Of a stretch of DNA of 64,000 nucleotides, positions 59,597 through 64,000 are shown one piece after another. The stretch comes from Xylona heveae TC161. Taxonomy: Eukaryota > Ascomycota > Xylonomycetes > Xylonales > Xylonaceae. The DNA lies in the NCBI RefSeq assembly GCF_001619985.1, contig NW_017264199.1:496001-560000 (forward strand), written 5' to 3'. How positions within the stretch are numbered: position 1 is the first letter of the stretch; each line of letters begins with the position of its first letter. Below the pieces are notes generated by a model. It did no database searches. It was not told the DNA's origin and saw only the letters and a list, made by a program, of their open reading frames with translations. The position numbers and the translations under genes were made by a program.

Positions 59597-61039
59597 CTTC
59601 AAAGCACAAAATTTGCTGCTGCTGCTAATCTTTGGGCACAGGGGCCCCCATCACCACGCCCTTTTATAATTTTGAGAACAACGTGAACAAGGCGACCACA
59701 CGGCTATTTTGCTTCAAGTGTGATTCTTAATAAGAAACTCAAAATACCAAAAAAGGACAACCTATGAAACCACGTGGGGCCTGAGGGGCGGCCCGGGCCC
59801 GAGGCCGAAATCAAAGCCGGAACAGGGAATCCTGCCATGTTTCGAGACGGCTTACCATGTAAGACCGACAAAGAATAGTGATTGAAGTGCTCTCTTGACA
59901 TTGTCCTGTCAGACATCTGAGTCTGTCCATCATTTTGCATCGTCTTCTTTGCGTGGCTCAAGGTTCCCCGCTCTGCCCACCGCGCCACAAAGTCTAGAGA
60001 CTGCCCTTGACAATGAGCGCCATTCTGGTTCGAGTAAATTTTCTTATCCGACGATGGTGATGATAATGACGATGGCGTCGCTGCAATGCGGGGTACCAGG
60101 CAGATTGAGCCTTTCGAGCCTTCAATATACGGAGTAAGCCTCTTTCTTCTTTTGAACCTTTTCCCCGGCTTTGGCCCCCACGCACAGACGTCAGATTGGG
60201 TTTGGCTAAGCCGCTGATGACGACCAGAAAATAATGTCACCGAAAGGTACCGGCGGATAGAAAGAAACATCGGACTTTGTCTTATTATTATGCGCTTTTA
60301 AAGTCGCGAATGCTTGAGATTGACAGATGGAACAGCCGGTGCAAGGTCAATATATCGGAGATATAGGCAGTTTCAGGCAGTAACAGGAATTTGAGCGCAT
60401 TAATACATTGTTCAGTATAATCTCAGGATGTCCTTGTTACGAAGAGAGAAATCTTATTGAACCCCCAGACTATAAATTCTATCAATCAAATTCGACAAAT
60501 ATTAAATGTCTTGAAACCCTTGCGAGGCGAGAAGTAAGAGGATAATGTTGTTGCTACATTCCCGCTATTGGTTTAGCCACCATCATCCCAAAACTGCCCC
60601 ATCGCGTGGCGTCGCTCATTCAGGCACCACCCAATCTCCTCCAATGACTCCTACCCGTCAACACGAGACGAACGGGTGCATCAGCCCCGTTTCGGTTCGC
60701 TGCGAGTTTCCTGCTTGGCAGCGGCGTGATCATGTCGGTAAAGACATCGACGCCCAACCTGCCCCATCCTACCGCAAGCCATCTATACCCTCAATTCTTG
60801 GGCGCAGTGCGCGTCATTCAATTACTGAACCATGCAAAAAGTCACACATGGAAACCTAATGAGAGCGCTTCCAACGCCCGCCTAACCTGTAAGACGCCAG
60901 TCAATCGGCAAGAACACTAGGGAGATCCGATCAAGTATTATAGCATAGCAAGAGAAAGGAACCAAAATAAGAAGACACACACGGTTACGAAGGGAGACAA
61001 CGGCGAGCAAAATTGCCGCTGTCCCATTCAGTCAGACCA
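59597..61039. other. Amylase promoter and 3' flank of sorting nexin gene
   Basis: About 1.4 kb. The part next to 59596 is amylase promoter (TATA box, CreA-like site, GC-rich GGCGGCCCGGGCCC at 59787-59800). The rest shows no gene; open frames at 59704-60270 and 60545-60859 lack any motif. Confidence 0.45.
59661..59668 (-). promoter_or_regulatory. TATA box of the amylase gene
   Basis: On the minus strand TATAAAAG lies about 65 nt upstream of the ATG at 59596. A CreA-like SYGGRG site (GTGGGG) is at 59774-59779 on the plus strand. I found no clear AmyR site (CGGN8CGG or CGGN8AGG) close by; one CGG-N9-CGG spacing is present near 59800 but is one base too long. Confidence 0.55.
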
Positions 61040-63303
61040 TCATCGTGTGTCAATCTTATTCACCTCGCCTTTGGCTTCTTGCCAGGTCTCTAGATTCTTC
61101 TTGGCCCAGTCGATATGACACTTCGCGTAAGCAATCTGACCGCAAAAAAAATCGCGGGGTTAGTATATAGTAGCACCAATGCAAGCCACAAAGCGGGAAG
61201 AACGCACCATGTAACGCTTCAAGTCGTCCTCCTTTTCCTGTTGAAATCGTTGAAGGTCTCGAAGGACTCCAGCGCTAGCGTCTTTGACGTCCTTCTCCGA
61301 AACTTCCAACGCTTGTTCAAGCTTTTGATGCATAGTCAGTATAACGTTATATCGCGCATTGCCCCGAAGAGGGGTAGATCGAGAGAAAAAAAGGGGGGCA
61401 ACGACCTACCTGGATAAGGCTTTCCCGTGTCTTGCCGATTTGGTCTCGTCGAGTGCGTTCGGGGTCGACGTCGACGATGCCGTGGACAGCGTGGCTAATA
61501 CGGCCGAAAATTTTGTTGGTGACAAAATTCCCACTAATGCTCTTGCGGTGTTTAATGGTTGGCGCAGCTGGGCTCTGAGATGGGCCAGGCGGAGGCGAGG
61601 TTTGAACATCTCCATGCGTTGGAGGGAAGTCGGAGTCGATTGAAGCCGTGTCGTCGCCGCCCTCTCGCCGACGGCTGGCCTGATATTCTCGTGCCGAAGC
61701 GGAAGAAGCGGATCTTTTAGGAGGATTAGGAGGGATACCTGTGCTGCTGAGATATTGTTCTATGCGGCGAGCCTCGAGTTCGCTCCGTTCCAAAGAGTCT
61801 AATAGGGTCTTCTTCTTGGCCAACTCATCACTGGTCATCTCTTGCTGCACGCGCTTGAGAACGCGGTATCGTAAGACACTGCGGACGACACTGGCAAATT
61901 GAGCAGACTCGCGCATTGGTTCAGCGAAGCTCGCTCCCAAAGAAGCTGATAGTTCCTCGGTCGCAATGTATGACGAGTCGACGGCTTGGCCGATGCGCTC
62001 GATGGCGGCGGCCAACGAAGGAGATTGCTCCGAAAGCGAGAAGCCGTTGTAACGAGCACCTAATTCCGCCTCGTCTGTCGCCAACGAAGATAGATGACTT
62101 AGGGTACGTCGGTTCACTTTTTCAATGCTGCCTTGAAGGAGAAGTTCAAGCTCGCGGGTGGAAGCCTCAAAGCTAATAAAGTAGGGATCTAAATCTTGCT
62201 CGGAGAGAGTCTGATTCTGAGGTGGGAAGCGTCCAAACACTTGAGGTCCGGGTATCGTATGGGATGCGGTGGAAGAGGTAGCGGCATAATCAGGAGGAGA
62301 TGCCGGAGTACCGGTGGTCGATGTCGTCCCGACAGACTTTAATTTGGCGGAAGTTGAAGGGACAGGGAGATAGCTGTGACCGGGAGTCGCATTGGCTGGA
62401 TCCAGAGGGGGAGCTTTGAGAATGTTCTTGGGGATTGAAGAGACCGGGTGGGAATGGAGCACCTCGCTCTGAAAAAAGCACGCTCAAGTCAGCTTTGCTT
62501 ACGGCTTGTTTTGTGCAGAAAACGTACCCAGCTAGCATTAGGGTCTAGGAACCTCCACCAAACGCCATCGTCACGGACCTCTGGCATCTTCCTACAGCGA
62601 TTGAGAAAGACACCCAACATCCTCTTTCGCAGATCAATGATGCCCATGTCCTCCTTGGCCTTGGTGGGCTTTGCAGCGTAGTCGGCCATGGTATGCTTCT
62701 CCGGGATGGGTGGGATGACAAGGGTAGGATGTAGGTTTACAAGAGTTGATCTTAGAGAAGCAAATTCGGAATAACGGCGACGAACTTCAAGATCCTATAA
62801 AATCGTTAGGCTTGACTGAAGCTGGTCGAAGGGAAACCCAATCCTAAACCAACCCCGGTTCTAATGGTATAGACAATATAGCTTCCCCCGCTTTCATGGT
62901 TCTTGCCAGCGTCGACGATTAAGATCGGCATGTCGGGATTTTCATAGAGAATTTGCTCAATTCGGCTATTGTAGCTTTTTCGGGGCTGATTTCGGTTCTG
63001 ATCAGAGCCCGCGCTCTCATCATCGTCGCTCACCTCTTGTGGGCGAGAGATAAACTCGGGAGGCTCATTATTATTCGAGGAGCCTGTAGAAGTCGGACTG
63101 GTAGGGCGATTGAAGCCGGCTACGACAAGATACAAGTTAGTCACAGGTCAGCATGACAGAGCTCGCAATGTTTGCGACATATCTTCAAGTTTTGAAGCAA
63201 GCATGAGATTGAACTTACGCGACGTTGGAGAGCTCGCAGTGTCAGTGGCTGAGTCCCGACGGTCGAATGCGCCGTAGGGATTGTTATCTTCGTCATTCCA
63301 CAT
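61040..63303 (-). CDS. PX-BAR sorting nexin, Snx41/Atg20 type
   Basis: Six exons, minus strand: 63303-63219, 63119-62854, 62794-62528, 62468-61410, 61321-61208, 61135-61040; 628 aa. The start MWNDEDNNPYGAFDRRDS is what I recall of filamentous-fungal Snx41/Atg20 proteins. The PX domain (about 75-205) has YIVYTIRTGDLEVRRRYSEF, LVIPPIPEKHTMADYAAK and DLRKRMLGVFLNRC, including the basic RRRYSEF phosphoinositide-binding motif. After WSEVLHSHPVSSIPKNILKAP, the BAR-like helical region runs from about 300 to the end (SFEASTRELELLLQGSIEKV, LRYRVLKRVQQEMTSDELAKK). An insert near 470-520 is disordered. These proteins bind PI3P on endosomes, form heterodimers with Snx4 and serve selective autophagy and recycling to the Golgi. 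Choosing between Snx41 and Atg20 needs a phylogeny. Confidence 0.88.
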
Positions 63304-64000
63304 GATTGTGGTGCAGCACCCAGCTTGATTTGAGGAGGAGGCAAGAGGTGCGGGAGCTGTAGGAACGTTGTGAAGCAGGAGGGGTGAAGTTGACAAGAAA
63401 CGGGTTCGGGGGCGGTGACGGTACGAACGGTGACGGTGACGGTGACGGAGCGGACCGAGCGATTTGGCCTGAGACTTGGGGATCGACACGCGGTAGTTCA
63501 GATTATCAGCTCAAGCTCTCTGCCCTACCCACATCTACTACAGTAACACATTCATTTAGATACACATTTTAAATCTTCAGCTTTTGGATCGATTTATGTC
63601 TCCAATCAATATCTTACTTATTATATCTACATCTGTTAAAAATGAACCATCATTCTCTCTATCGTCTCTTCTGATAATGAAGTCACATCGCCCGGGGAAG
63701 GATGACTAATCACGATAACCTGCCCTGGGGGCGGGGGAAGACCAAGAAAGAAGTAGATGAGAGAGACTGACGGCAACATCAGCTTGAGGTAATTCGAATT
63801 TAAATGAAAAAAAAAAAATAAAGAATTGGCCCATGCTCATAGTGGAATCCCCCAAGCAGCTTAATGGTTCCGCTATTGTAAATACATCGGACTCTGCTCA
63901 GTGAGTTATAATATTCATCTGCGCATCAACAGCCATGACGAAGCTGTAACTACTGCGGAAGCTCGCTTTCCCGCTAAGCCAAAAGCGGATGTTTCCAACC
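63304..64000. other. Upstream region of the sorting nexin gene
   Basis: About 700 bp of promoter. Contains a GGTGAC hexamer repeat (63428-63446) and an A-run (63808-63819). Open frames are artefacts of the repeat. The window ends here. Confidence 0.45.

Noticed and set aside
59790-59830. AmyR-binding site in the amylase promoter
   Set aside because: The CGG triplets are spaced by nine bases rather than the eight of the CGGN8(C/A)GG consensus, so I did not call it.
60545-60859. 104-codon open frame between amylase and sorting nexin genes
   Set aside because: No homology-like pattern or supporting splice structure; composition resembles non-coding sequence.
1-64000. Transposable element or virus-derived sequence
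   Set aside because: I saw no reverse transcriptase, integrase, transposase, capsid or terminal-repeat pattern in the long frames or in the intergenic regions.
1-64000. Secondary-metabolite cluster
   Set aside because: No PKS, NRPS, terpene synthase or pathway-type P450 is present; the transporter and lipase have ordinary housekeeping relatives.

Overview
The window looks like nuclear DNA of a filamentous ascomycete, most likely a member of the Eurotiomycetes (Aspergillus/Penicillium relatives). The evidence is short introns (mostly 42-75 nt) with GT-AG ends and CTRAC-type branch points, intron-bearing tRNA genes, and many proteins with clear fungal counterparts (coronin, Pik1, tafazzin, FHIP, a Taka-amylase-type alpha-amylase, a SesB-like/NB-ARC/TPR NLR). 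The genus cannot be fixed from sequence alone. I find 18 protein genes and 4 tRNA genes. I see no transposon, provirus, CRISPR array or bacterial-type operon.

Layout. 1-10 kb: a Cdc4-like F-box/WD40 protein (+), an OPT-family oligopeptide transporter (+) and an acidic low-complexity protein (+). 10.5-16 kb: tRNA-Phe (-), a DUF6601-type membrane protein (-) and a fungal NLR (alpha/beta hydrolase, NB-ARC, TPR) (+), which is the most accessory-looking gene here. 16.4-20 kb: a NOSIP-like RING/U-box protein (-) divergent from tafazzin (+). 21.5-27.2 kb: tRNA-Ala (-), the histone-fold NC2-alpha subunit (+) and a disordered coiled-coil protein (-). 29.6-36.3 kb: coronin (+), tRNA-Asn (-) and a disordered His/RS-rich protein (-). 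37.4-45.4 kb: PI 4-kinase Pik1 (-), a class 3 lipase (+) and a LOA1-type lysophosphatidic acid acyltransferase (-). 46.5-56.7 kb: tRNA-Val (-), a FHIP/RAI16-like endosomal adaptor (+) and a Ubp12-type deubiquitinase (-). 57.6-63.3 kb: a secreted GH13 alpha-amylase (-) and an Snx41/Atg20-type PX-BAR sorting nexin (-).

The genes are mostly independent housekeeping units. There is a loose theme of membrane traffic and phospholipid metabolism (tafazzin, Pik1, LOA1-like, lipase, coronin, FHIP, sorting nexin), but no sign of a co-regulated pathway or a secondary-metabolite cluster. Exon models were built by hand from splice motifs, reading-frame continuity and family knowledge. All multi-exon models sum to whole codons. 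Start codons that the sequence isolates in 3-13 nt first exons are the least certain points.

The most interesting items are the NLR with its eight-unit, exactly 126-nt TPR array; several micro-exons (12 nt in PIK1, 19 nt in tafazzin, start codons in 3-13 nt exons); a likely GC-AG intron in the amylase; a protein-like N-terminus split between frames in the acidic-protein gene; and a 20-bp perfect palindrome upstream of NC2-alpha.
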